A stretch of DNA of 58,866 nucleotides, from NCBI GenBank assembly GCA_964405335.1, contig CAYONP010000028.1:1-58866 (forward strand), in the 5' to 3' direction. The position numbers and the translations under genes are program-made. Numbering within the stretch: the stretch's first letter is position 1; each line of letters begins with the position of its first letter. Under the pieces are notes generated by a model. It did not search any database. It was not told the DNA's origin and worked only from the letters and a program-made list of their open reading frames with translations. Source of the stretch: CAYONP01 sp964405335. GTDB lineage: Bacteria; Armatimonadota; UBA10988. Of this stretch, positions 7,863 through 16,352 are shown piece after piece.

Positions 7863-9914
7863 CTACCGCCCCGCCCGCCCAACCCACTTCCGCCACACCC
7901 CCGCATCGGTCAGCATCGGCAGGAACACCCCGCCGACCACCGACCGCGCCCGGAAGCCGACGCACGTTGCGTCGGTGGTGCGATACCAGTCGGTGAACGG
8001 CAGGCGGTCCGGCGTCTCGTGCAGGAAGCGGTGCAGCGGGGCAATCAGGGCGTCGAAGTCGGCGCGGTCTTCGGCCAGCACGGCGCACCAGACCAGCCAG
8101 TCGCTCTTGGTGTAGACCTCGCGGCTGTCGAGCGGCAGGCCATAGTCGTTCTGGTGGGCCAGGTACCAGGCCACCTCGCGCCGGGCGACTTCGGCGGGAA
8201 ACAGGTTCAAGCCCAGCAGCCGGTCCCAGACCAGGTTGTACTTCATGCTCCAGGTGCCGGGCCGGTCGAACGCCAGGCGGTAGTGGTCGCCGTCGTCGGC
8301 GAGCTCCATCCAGCGGGCGGCGAAGTCCTCGGCCGCGGTCTGGTAGCGCCCGGCCTCGTCGTCGCGTCCCGCGCGGCGGCACAGCTCGCCCCAGGCGCCG
8401 AGCGCCAGCGTGGCCTTCAGCGAGAGGTTCGCGTTGTGCGCCAGGTGGCCGGCGAAGTCGTCGGTGCAGAGCTGGTTCTCCGGGTCGAGGCCCTTGTCGA
8501 GCAGGTACTCGGCCCAGCCGCGCAGCACCGGCTCGTACCGCTCGGCAAACTCGACGCTCTCCTCGGCGGCGCACAGCGCGGCGACGAGCAGCAGCATGTT
8601 GCCGCACTCCTCAACCGGCATCTGGTTCTCTTCGGTCGCCGCGCCGCCGCCGTAGACCTGGCCGTTGGCCAGCGGGTAGGTGCCCAGATCGTGCGGCGCA
8701 AAGGCGAATGGCCAGGCGTCGCTCGCTGCGTAGTCGAGGATCGGGATCAGCATCCCGTGCAGCAGCTCGGGGCTGAACAGCAGCATGAACGGCGCGCTCG
8801 GGTAGGTCACGTCGACGGTGGCGATGCAGCCGTTGCTGAAGTTCTCTTTCGAGAAGTAGAGCGGCGTGCCGTCGGGCCCGGCGGCCAGCTTGTGCGCGGC
8901 GAGGCACTGGCGGAAGGCGAGCGTGGCAATGTCGGCGTACGCGCTGCCGCCGGCGGCGGTCAGGTCGGCGGTCAGCTCGGCGTCGAACGCCGCGCACTGC
9001 TCGCGCAGCGCCGGGTAGTCGGCCGCCGCCGACTGCAGCAGATCGGCTGCCTCGTCGCCGTTGCGCCGCCACCACGGCAGCAGCCGCTCGCCGTGGTACT
9101 CGATGCTGTACTCGTCGTCATAGGCCAGCATGGCCCATCGCTCGACGCGCGTGGTGACCGCGCCGAGGTCGTAGCAGAGCGCCATTGCCGGCCAGCTCTG
9201 GCTAGCCGGCCGCGGCGGACCGGCATCGTCGGCGGCCGGCAGCCCGCCGGACAGAGTGAACTCCGTACGGGTGACGTGCGCATCGTGCAGCGCGCCGATC
9301 GCCTGGTCGCGCGGCGCGGCCAGGTAGGCGTGACCCCAGTCGATACGCAGGTTGTCGCCCCGCTTGGCCAGTACCGGCTGCTCGACCGTGCCGATGCGCA
9401 GGGTGGTCAGGCCGGCCATCTCGGCGCGGCTCCAGGCGACCGGCTGATCGACGGTGTTGACCGCCAGCTCGCCGGTGACGTCGAGGTAGAGCTCGACGCG
9501 GTGCGCTGCGCCGTCGGTGCTCTCGACGGCAGAGGTCAGGTAGCTCACCGGCCGCGCCAGCAGATCGAGATCGTGCGGCAGGGCGGGCGTGGTGAAGGTC
9601 AGCTCGAGCCCGATGCCGCCGCCGGCGAAGCGGTAGACCGTGCGCGTGGGATGGACCTCGAGCGCGACCTGCTCGAGTGGCCTCGCCTCGTCGGGCCCCG
9701 GCCCGCAGAAGCGGTAGGGCGCGCCGTCGATGCGCACCAGGCCGCAGATGGCGTTGATCGCGCCGGTCCAGTGGCGCGGCCAGTCGTCGGTCAGCCGGTC
9801 GGTGAACGACCAGATGCTGAAGTAGGGGTCGTGACAGACCAACGGCACCGCCGGCGGGCGGAACCCCGGATCGGCAGCGAGCAGCAGCGTCGGAATCATC
9901 GCGGACAACGTCAT
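7863..9914 (-). CDS. DUF4965/DUF5127/DUF1793 glutaminase-like (GtaA-type) protein
   Basis: This 683-aa protein opens after a short hydrophobic leader with VPLVCHDPYFSIWSF, the family's N-terminal signature. It then has a beta-sandwich part (about residues 30-280) and an all-helical barrel part with KENFSNGCIATVDVTYPSAP, GTWSMKYNLVWDRLLGL and YTKSDWLVWCAVLA. Fungal GtaA members are described as glutaminases, but bacterial members are uncharacterised and the (alpha/alpha)6-barrel part resembles glycosidases, so an activity on glycans is equally possible. GAGGGAG precedes the ATG. The gene starts 7 nt after the 728-aa gene and is followed by PhyH and SDR genes in the same operon. Confidence 0.88.
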   Translation of the reverse strand: MTLSAMIPTLLLAADPGFRPPAVPLVCHDPYFSIWSFTDRLTDDWPRHWTGAINAICGLVRIDGAPYRFCGPGPDEARPLEQVALEVHPTRTVYRFAGGGIGLELTFTTPALPHDLDLLARPVSYLTSAVESTDGAAHRVELYLDVTGELAVNTVDQPVAWSRAEMAGLTTLRIGTVEQPVLAKRGDNLRIDWGHAYLAAPRDQAIGALHDAHVTRTEFTLSGGLPAADDAGPPRPASQSWPAMALCYDLGAVTTRVERWAMLAYDDEYSIEYHGERLLPWWRRNGDEAADLLQSAAADYPALREQCAAFDAELTADLTAAGGSAYADIATLAFRQCLAAHKLAAGPDGTPLYFSKENFSNGCIATVDVTYPSAPFMLLFSPELLHGMLIPILDYAASDAWPFAFAPHDLGTYPLANGQVYGGGAATEENQMPVEECGNMLLLVAALCAAEESVEFAERYEPVLRGWAEYLLDKGLDPENQLCTDDFAGHLAHNANLSLKATLALGAWGELCRRAGRDDEAGRYQTAAEDFAARWMELADDGDHYRLAFDRPGTWSMKYNLVWDRLLGLNLFPAEVARREVAWYLAHQNDYGLPLDSREVYTKSDWLVWCAVLAEDRADFDALIAPLHRFLHETPDRLPFTDWYRTTDATCVGFRARSVVGGVFLPMLTDAGVWRKWVGRAGR

Positions 9915-9921
9915 GGCTCCC

Positions 9922-12108
9922 TCATTCCGGCTCGAACAGCACCACGCGCGCGTTCCAGTTCAGCCACGAGGATTGCGCGCGGCCGACCGGCGCCCCCGGC
10001 ACCATGCGGCCGAAGCTCCACTGCTCGCCCCGCGGCGGCCGGTAGCCGAAGAAGCGGACGAACGGCCCGGCTCCGTCGCCCGGCCCGGCCAGCGCCCAGC
10101 AGAGCGCCGCGTCGCCGTGGTCGCGCAGGCGCGCCAGGCCGAGCACGTCGTTGCTGGTCACCGGCGGGATGTCGGCCCGCCAGACAGCCGGCGCGGCGTT
10201 CTGCAGGATCGGCACGGCCATCGCGGCCCGGTCGCTGTGCCGGCCGACCCGCCACCGCTCGCGTGGGAAGCGGCGCAGGATTGCCTCGCCCGGCTCGCCC
10301 AGCAGCAGCGCGCGCAGCCGCGGCAGGCCGGGCTGGATGTGCGCCGTGTCCTCAAACGGCTTGAACTTGTACAGCGCGTCGTCGGCGCGGCCCTCGAGCA
10401 GCTCCAGCTCGGCGCGGATGCCGGCCGGATGCACGTCCTGGTAGTACCGCCCCACCGCGGCGTCGCTGAAGCGCACCCAGCGGTTGGTGAACTGCCGCTC
10501 GCCATGCTCGCGCGGCCAGGCCGGGCCGTCAATCCGCCAGCCGGCCACGTCGCCCCAGAGGTTGGTCAGATAGACCTCGTCGGGATACGGTTCCAGGTCA
10601 CCGAGCGGCGGATGCGCCTGGAAGTAGCCCGCGCCGACCTGCTTGACGTAATGGTGGACCAGCTCGCGGGCGAAGATGTAGCTGGAGAAGGCATAGGTCT
10701 CCAAGTCGCCCACGCGCCAGGCCATGCGTGCCAGGGCGCGGGGCGGCGCGGCCTCGTCGCCCAGTTCGGCGATCGACATCCGGCCGAAGCTGCGCCAGTC
10801 GCACTCGCGCGGCGTGACGTCGAGGCGCAGGATCAGCTCCCAGCGGTCGCGGATCAGGTCCCAGCAGCCGGTCGCCTCGGCAATGGCGGCGATGGTCTCG
10901 AGCAGGTTGCTGCTGAACTTGCCCGCGTCGTCGTATCCGCCCCAGGTGCCGATGCCCGGGCCCCTGAGCAGCAGCAGCCCGCGGAACGGCGTATACCGCT
11001 CCTCGCGCAGCACCCACTGGTCCAAGTAGTCGACCAGCACCTTGCTCGCCCGTTCGCGCAGCTCGGCGGGCAAGAAGGGCAGCGCCTTGGCATACCAGCG
11101 GTCGCCCATCACCTGCCAGCAGTAGTTCTCGGGCCCGCCGTGGTCCCAGATCTGCTGCCAATCGTCGGTCTGGAACTTGCGCTCCAGGTCGGCGACCAGC
11201 CAGTCGCGCAGTTCGCTCAGCTCACCCGCGGGGATGTCGGGCGCGGCCGGCTGCTCGCGCAGGTAGGGCATCACCGCCAGCCGCGCCTCGATCGCGTCGG
11301 TCCCCTCGGCGCCGAGATAGGGTCCGAAGGGAGTGAACAGGCCAGGGTCGGTCAGCCGCACATCGAGCGACAGCGGGAACGGCCGCTCGGCGCCATGCTC
11401 GCCCGCCCACCAGGCCAGCGCCAGGACGGGCGGCAGGGGGAGCAAGCGCTCGGCCGGCGTGCCCCAGTCGTCGTCGATCTCGAGCCAGTCGGCGTGCCAG
11501 CGGATGACCACCTCGTCGCCCTCGAGCCGGAACCGCTCGTCGAGGTGGACCGGGATGCGCCGCAGCCAGCCGGCCCAGCGCCGGCAACGGGCGACGGTGT
11601 CGTCGTCGACCTCGCCGAGCGGTGGGCCGAACTGCCCGTCGAGCGGCATCATCGCGGTCAAGCCGGCCTCGCCAGCGAAGTTGAGGGTCAGCCCGTCGTC
11701 GGCGAGCGCGGCTCCAGCCGGCCGGTGCTGAAGCACGATCAGCACCGGCGCGTCGCGCGGCCCCCAGCCCGCGGCGCCGGCGAAGCTGGCCAGCAGCCAG
11801 GCCTCGCTCATCGCCGGCAGAGGATCTCCCGGCGTCAGTCGCCGCACGCCCGCGTCGGTCGGCACGAAGAGCCGCGTCGGCGCCCCGAGGCCCCACTCGT
11901 CGAGCCCGGTGAAGAGCCGCAGTGCCGGCGCGGCGCAGCGGACCACCACCGCCGGCGAGAGCTCGCTGGTCAGCACGCCGAACGGCGCGGCAAGGAAGTC
12001 GTCGAGCGACGCCTCGGCAACCAGCGAGGGCGCGCGGGCAGCGAGCGTAACGGTCTCCTGCCCGCCGGCGGCGAGGGCGACCAGCAGGCAGATGGCCAGG
12101 CGGGGCAT
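9922..12108 (-). CDS. Large secreted protein of unknown function, first gene of the 728-aa/DUF4965/PhyH/SDR operon
   Basis: I do not recognise this 728-aa protein. The ATG at 12108 has GGAG 7 nt upstream and starts a signal peptide (MPRLAICLLVALAAGG), so it is exported. The N-terminal 300 residues are rich in beta-like segments. From about residue 350 Trp/Tyr/Asp-rich helical segments dominate (WDHGGPENYCWQVMGDRWY, GIGTWGGYDDAGKF, then repeated Leu-rich helices), which looks like an alpha/alpha toroid as found in glycosidases and lyases. It is followed after 7 nt by the glutaminase-like gene, which has a similar two-part build. A role in breaking down an extracellular polymer is plausible but unproven. 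Confidence 0.8.
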   Translation of the reverse strand: MPRLAICLLVALAAGGQETVTLAARAPSLVAEASLDDFLAAPFGVLTSELSPAVVVRCAAPALRLFTGLDEWGLGAPTRLFVPTDAGVRRLTPGDPLPAMSEAWLLASFAGAAGWGPRDAPVLIVLQHRPAGAALADDGLTLNFAGEAGLTAMMPLDGQFGPPLGEVDDDTVARCRRWAGWLRRIPVHLDERFRLEGDEVVIRWHADWLEIDDDWGTPAERLLPLPPVLALAWWAGEHGAERPFPLSLDVRLTDPGLFTPFGPYLGAEGTDAIEARLAVMPYLREQPAAPDIPAGELSELRDWLVADLERKFQTDDWQQIWDHGGPENYCWQVMGDRWYAKALPFLPAELRERASKVLVDYLDQWVLREERYTPFRGLLLLRGPGIGTWGGYDDAGKFSSNLLETIAAIAEATGCWDLIRDRWELILRLDVTPRECDWRSFGRMSIAELGDEAAPPRALARMAWRVGDLETYAFSSYIFARELVHHYVKQVGAGYFQAHPPLGDLEPYPDEVYLTNLWGDVAGWRIDGPAWPREHGERQFTNRWVRFSDAAVGRYYQDVHPAGIRAELELLEGRADDALYKFKPFEDTAHIQPGLPRLRALLLGEPGEAILRRFPRERWRVGRHSDRAAMAVPILQNAAPAVWRADIPPVTSNDVLGLARLRDHGDAALCWALAGPGDGAGPFVRFFGYRPPRGEQWSFGRMVPGAPVGRAQSSWLNWNARVVLFEPE

Positions 12109-12186
12109 GAGCCGCTCCGGCGGGTACGTTGGCAGCAAGGCCGCTGAACCCTCCCCAGACAGGCGCGCCACGCACTGTGGATCGTA

Positions 12187-12344
12187 GCGCCGGTTGGCAA
12201 CCGGCGGTGCCGCGTAGCGGCACACTGCCGCGGTCACGCCGTGCAGCGCACGCACTTGAGCCGGTTATCAACCGGCGTTACGGCGCTTGCGCGTGCTGGC
12301 GCATCGAGGATCGCGGCGCCGGTTGACCACCGGCGCAACGGCGC
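12187..12344. repeat. Three tandem palindromic repeats (GCCGGTT...AACCGGC family)
   Basis: Three related hairpin units sit at 12187-12210, 12258-12286 and 12315-12344, 57-71 nt apart. Each has arms close to CGCCGGTT and AACCGGCG around a short loop, and units 2 and 3 have an ACGGCGC tail. They fill the non-coding gap 12109-12429 between the 728-aa gene and nrdJ. No open frame in the gap looks like a protein. Confidence 0.75.
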
Positions 12345-12372
12345 GGGTGTGTGCTCGGCCCAGGCTCACCAA

Positions 12373-12407
12373 GCAAAAGGCCCCGCCAACGTCGCGGGGC
12401 CTTTTGC
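12373..12407 (-). terminator. Intrinsic terminator of nrdJ (probably bidirectional)
   Basis: A perfect 14-bp inverted repeat (arms GCAAAAGGCCCCGC at 12373-12386 and its complement at 12394-12407) encloses a 7-nt loop. On the minus strand it ends in CCTTTTGCTTGG, giving a short U-tract. It lies 23 nt after the nrdJ stop. Confidence 0.9.
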
Positions 12408-12429
12408 GGTGTGGTGGTGGGGTGGGTAA

Positions 12430-15400
12430 TCAGCTACACCCGCTCGTCGCGCCGCAGGTGATGCACTTGAGACAGGTGCCGTTGCGCACCATGGTGAACA
12501 TGCCGCACTCGCTGCACGGGTCGCCCTCGTAGCCTTTCAGCCGCGCTTCACGGATCTGCTCCTCGTGCAGCGCGTCGACCCGGCTGAGCACCACCACCTG
12601 GTCATACGCCGCCGGCCGCGGCGCGCCGGGCGGTGGCGAGGCTGCCGACCGCCGCTCGGCCACCGGCGGCGGCGGGGCCAGGTCGACCGGCTCGAGGTCG
12701 TCTGCCTCGGGCTCCTCGGTGATCGCGTCGAGCGCCTCGTCCTCGTCGCCATCCTCGCCGCGCACCGCGTCGGCGCGGAGATCCTCGGGGCTGACCTGGA
12801 CCAGGTCGGTGCGGCCCAGATAGGTCAGGGCCAGGTCGCGGAAGACGTAATCGATCACCGAGGTGGCCATGCGAATGTTGTCGTGCCCGGAGACCATGCC
12901 GTTCGGCTCGAAGCGGGTGAACACGAACGCGTCGACATACTCATCGAGCGGCACGCCGTATTGCAGGCCGAGCGAGATGCTGATGGCGAAGCAGTTCATC
13001 AGGCTGCGGAAGGCGGCGCCCTCCTTGTGCATGTCGAGGAACACCTCGCCCAGCGTACCGTCGGGATACTCGCCGGTGCGCAGATAGACCTTGTGCCCGC
13101 CGACAATCGCCTTCTGCGTGTAGCCGCTGCGCCGGTGCGGGAGCTTCAGCCGCCCGCTACGCACGGCCTGCATCGCCGCCTGCTCGGCCACCCGCACCAC
13201 CTCGCGCACCAGCGGCGCGGGCGCGGGCGCGGGCAACGGTGCCGGCTGGGCGACCACCGCGGCCGGCTCCTCGAGTTCGACACTCAGCGCCGCGGCGACG
13301 ACGCTCTCGGTCGCCTCGGCGGTGGCGCTCAGTGGCTGGCTCAGCTTGCTGCCGTCGCGATAGAGCGCCACGGCCTTGAGCATCTGCCGCCAACTGACCA
13401 GGTAGGCCTGCTTGACATCCTCGACTGTGGCGTCGTTGGGCAGGTTGATCGTCTTCGAGATCGCCCCGGAGATGAACGGCTGCGCCGCGCCCATCATGCG
13501 GATGTGGGCCTCGGTCGAGAGCGAGCGCGAACCGTAGCGACCGCACCGGTTGGCGCAGTCGAACACCGGCAGGTGCGCCGGCTGCAGTCCCGGCGCGCCT
13601 TCGAGGGTCATCGTCCCGCAGCAATAGTCGTTCGCCGCGCGGATGTCGTCGGCGCCGAAACCGAGCGCGGCCAGCATGTCGAACCGGAAGTCGTCCAACT
13701 GCTCCAGGCTGAAGCCCAACACCTCGGTGCAGAACTCATCGCCGAGCGAGTAACGGTTGAACGCAAAGCTGATGTCGAAGGCGCCCTCGAGCGCCGTCTC
13801 GACGCGTGACAGCGCCTCCTCGGTGAAGCCGACCGCGCGCAGCGACTCGTGGTTCACCCCCGGCGCGCCGGCCAGCGTGCCGGTGCCGACACAACTGCCG
13901 ATGATCTGATCGATCTGCTGCTGCTGGTAACCCAGCTTGCGCAACGCCGCCGGCACGCTCTGGTTGATGATCTTGAAGTACCCGCCGCCGGCCAGCTTCT
14001 TGAACTTGACCAGGGCAAAGTCGGGCTCGATGCCCGTGGTGTCGCAGTCCATCACCAGGCCGATGGTGCCCGTCGGCGCCAGGCAGGTGGCCTGCGCGTT
14101 GCGGTAACCGTGCTGCTCACCCAGCTCGAGCGCCCGGTCCCAGGCCGCCCGGGCCGCATCGGCCAGCTCGGCCGGCAGCAGCCCGGCGGCCAGCGGCTGC
14201 GGCTTGATTGACAGGCCCTCATAGTCGCCCGCATCGGCGCCCATGGCCGCCCGGCGGTGGTTGCGGATGACCCGCAGCATGTGCTGCCGATTCTCCTCAT
14301 ACTTGGGGAACGGTCCCAGCTCGGCGGCCATCTCGGCCGAGGCGGCGTACGCCTCGCCGGTGAGCGTAGCGCTCAACGCCGCGCACCAGGCCCGCCCTTC
14401 GTCGCTGTCGTAAGGCAGACCCAGACGCATCAGCAGCGCGCCGAGATTGGCGTACCCAAGCCCCAGCGTGCGGTACTCATAACTGAGCTGCGCGATCTTC
14501 GCGCTGGGGAACTGGGCCATCAGGACACTGATCTCCAGTACCATGGTCCACAGCCGGATCGCGTGCCGGTAGCCGTCGATATCGAACGTGCCGGTGTCCT
14601 CGTGATAGAAGCGCGCGAGATTCAGAGAGGCTAAGTTGCACGCCGTGTCGTCTAGAAAGACGTACTCACTGCATGGATTACTGGCGTTGATCCTCCCGCC
14701 GGCCGGGCAGGTGTGCCACTCGTTGATCGTCGTGTCGTACTGCAGGCCCGGGTCGGCGCAGCACCAGGCCGCGTTGGCGATCTCGTCCCACAACGAGCGG
14801 GCGCGCAGGGTCTTGACCACGTGCTGGCCCACCCGCGCGCGCAGCTCCCACTCGTCGTCGTTCTGCACCGCGGTGAGGAACTTGCCGGTGACCCGCAGCG
14901 AGTTGTTCGCGTTCTGGCCCGAAACGGTGGTGTAGGCCTCGCTCTGCCAGTCGACGTCGTACTCGGGAAACTCGATCCCGGTGTAGCCCTGCTTGCCGAA
15001 ATCGACCACCCGCTGGATGTAGCTCGCCGGCACCTCGGCGGCCAGCGCGGCGCGGACCGCGCGTGAGAGAGCCAGGTTCTCGCGCGGGTCCCAGCGCGCC
15101 GACTCGTCGTCGCGCCACTCGACGCCGGCCTGCATCACGGCGCCGAGCAGGCGGTGGCAGTTGCGGCTGCCGGCGACCATCGCGGCGACCTTCTGCTCCT
15201 CGGTCACCTTCCAGCGCACGAACGCCTCGACGTCGGGATGATCGACGTCGAGGCAGACCATCTTGGCCGCCCGCCGCGTCGTCCCGCCCGACTTGATCGC
15301 CCCCGCGGCGCGGTCGCCGATCTTGAGGAACGACATCAAGCCCGAGCTCTTGCCGCCGCCCGAGAGCGGCTCGTTCTCACCGCGCAGCCTGGAGAAGTTC

Positions 15401-16050
15401 GACCCGGTGCCGCTGCCGTACTTGAACACGCGGGCCTCGCGGACCCACAGGTCCATGATCCCGCCCTCGTTGACCAGGTCGTCGTCCACACTTTGGATGA
15501 AGCACGCATGAGGCTGAGGATGCTCATACGCGTTCTTAGAGCGCGCCAACTGCCCCGTGCTCGGCTCGACGTACCAGTGCCCCTGCGCCGGCCCGGCGAT
15601 GCCGTAGGCCCAGTGCAGGCCGGTGTTGAACCACTGCGGCGAGTTCGGGCTGGCCATCTGCCGGGCGAGCATGTAGCACAGCTCGTCGCTGAACGCCTGG
15701 GCATCGTCGGCGCTGTCGAAGTAACCGAACCGCTCGCCCCAGTGGCGCCAGCAGCCGGCCAGGCGACCGAACACCTGCCGCGCGTCGGTCTCGCCGCCGA
15801 GGATGGGATGGCCGTGCGCATCGAGCTTCGGCTGGCCCGCCTCGTCGAGCTGCGGCACGCCGGCGCGACGGAAGTACTTCTGAGCCAGGATATCGCTGGC
15901 CACTTGCGACCAGCCGAGCGGCACCTCGAAGCCCTCGAGCTCGAATACCACCGAGCCGTTCGGATTGGTCATCCGCGAGCTGCGCCGCTCGAACGGAATG
16001 TCGGCATACGGGGACTCGCCCGCCCGCGTGAACCGTCGCTCAATCTTCAT
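12430..16050 (-). CDS. nrdJ: Vitamin B12-dependent ribonucleoside-diphosphate reductase (class II)
   Basis: This 1206-aa enzyme reduces ribonucleotides to deoxyribonucleotides with adenosylcobalamin as radical source. The catalytic loop NPCSE is at residues 458-462, followed by TACNLASLNL. Further family segments include LAPTGTIGLVMDCDTTGIEP and a C-terminal TSCPD domain (from KVYLRTGEYPDGTLGEVF). The very end has paired cysteines (CSECG, CLKCITCG, CS) that resemble a zinc ribbon and redox tail. The ATG at 16050 matches the family start; the open frame upstream is the leader. Upstream are a strong promoter and two NrdR-like boxes, so repression by NrdR according to dNTP/ATP state is likely. 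The gene is monocistronic with its own terminator. Confidence 0.97.
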   Translation of the reverse strand: MKIERRFTRAGESPYADIPFERRSSRMTNPNGSVVFELEGFEVPLGWSQVASDILAQKYFRRAGVPQLDEAGQPKLDAHGHPILGGETDARQVFGRLAGCWRHWGERFGYFDSADDAQAFSDELCYMLARQMASPNSPQWFNTGLHWAYGIAGPAQGHWYVEPSTGQLARSKNAYEHPQPHACFIQSVDDDLVNEGGIMDLWVREARVFKYGSGTGSNFSRLRGENEPLSGGGKSSGLMSFLKIGDRAAGAIKSGGTTRRAAKMVCLDVDHPDVEAFVRWKVTEEQKVAAMVAGSRNCHRLLGAVMQAGVEWRDDESARWDPRENLALSRAVRAALAAEVPASYIQRVVDFGKQGYTGIEFPEYDVDWQSEAYTTVSGQNANNSLRVTGKFLTAVQNDDEWELRARVGQHVVKTLRARSLWDEIANAAWCCADPGLQYDTTINEWHTCPAGGRINASNPCSEYVFLDDTACNLASLNLARFYHEDTGTFDIDGYRHAIRLWTMVLEISVLMAQFPSAKIAQLSYEYRTLGLGYANLGALLMRLGLPYDSDEGRAWCAALSATLTGEAYAASAEMAAELGPFPKYEENRQHMLRVIRNHRRAAMGADAGDYEGLSIKPQPLAAGLLPAELADAARAAWDRALELGEQHGYRNAQATCLAPTGTIGLVMDCDTTGIEPDFALVKFKKLAGGGYFKIINQSVPAALRKLGYQQQQIDQIIGSCVGTGTLAGAPGVNHESLRAVGFTEEALSRVETALEGAFDISFAFNRYSLGDEFCTEVLGFSLEQLDDFRFDMLAALGFGADDIRAANDYCCGTMTLEGAPGLQPAHLPVFDCANRCGRYGSRSLSTEAHIRMMGAAQPFISGAISKTINLPNDATVEDVKQAYLVSWRQMLKAVALYRDGSKLSQPLSATAEATESVVAAALSVELEEPAAVVAQPAPLPAPAPAPLVREVVRVAEQAAMQAVRSGRLKLPHRRSGYTQKAIVGGHKVYLRTGEYPDGTLGEVFLDMHKEGAAFRSLMNCFAISISLGLQYGVPLDEYVDAFVFTRFEPNGMVSGHDNIRMATSVIDYVFRDLALTYLGRTDLVQVSPEDLRADAVRGEDGDEDEALDAITEEPEADDLEPVDLAPPPPVAERRSAASPPPGAPRPAAYDQVVVLSRVDALHEEQIREARLKGYEGDPCSECGMFTMVRNGTCLKCITCGATSGCS

Positions 16051-16108
16051 CGCCGTCTCTCGTCCCGGTCTGGCGCCGGGTCGGCCACTCCCCGCCAAGG
16101 TCAGACAA

Positions 16109-16155
16109 CCACAAGATATAGTGGTTCCAGCCAACCTGAGCCCCACATGTGGTGT
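16109..16155 (-). promoter_or_regulatory. Tandem NrdR-box-like operator upstream of nrdJ
   Basis: The 16-bp site CCACTATATCTTGTGG (minus strand, 16124 to 16109) fits the palindromic NrdR box pattern ACAC-N8-GTGT closely. A more degenerate site ACACCACATGTGGGGC lies at 16155 to 16140, exactly 31 bp away, the helical spacing usual for NrdR pairs. Both lie downstream of the -10, in the leader. Confidence 0.75.
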
Positions 16156-16178
16156 CTTCCCTGCTCGCGGGGAACCAG

Positions 16179-16208
16179 GTTATACGACCCCGGCGAGGGC
16201 CGTGTCAA
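16179..16208 (-). promoter_or_regulatory. sigma70-type promoter of nrdJ
   Basis: A perfect -35 TTGACA (16208 to 16203), an 18-nt spacer and a -10 TATAAC (16184 to 16179) read leftward toward nrdJ, predicting a start near 16172 and a 5' leader of about 120 nt. The rest of the gap up to 16352 shows no gene. Confidence 0.85.
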
Positions 16209-16352
16209 GGCGAATCTCACGCCTTCCTAACACCCCGTCCGGCTCGCTCTGTGAGCCGATTTACCCCCAATCCTCCCGACCCGGCGTCGGTCGCCAACCT
16301 CGTCGGCAAGCCGCTCCGCGGCGTCGTCGGTTACAAAGAAACTTCTTTGCTC

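Noticed and set aside
12187..12344. Possible mini CRISPR array from three spaced repeats
   Set aside because: The repeats are not identical, spacing varies, no cas genes are present and the units fold as hairpins of a REP-like family.
16051..16352. Cobalamin riboswitch upstream of the B12-dependent reductase gene
   Set aside because: I looked for a B12-box and the conserved core and did not find them; the leader instead shows promoter and NrdR-like sites.
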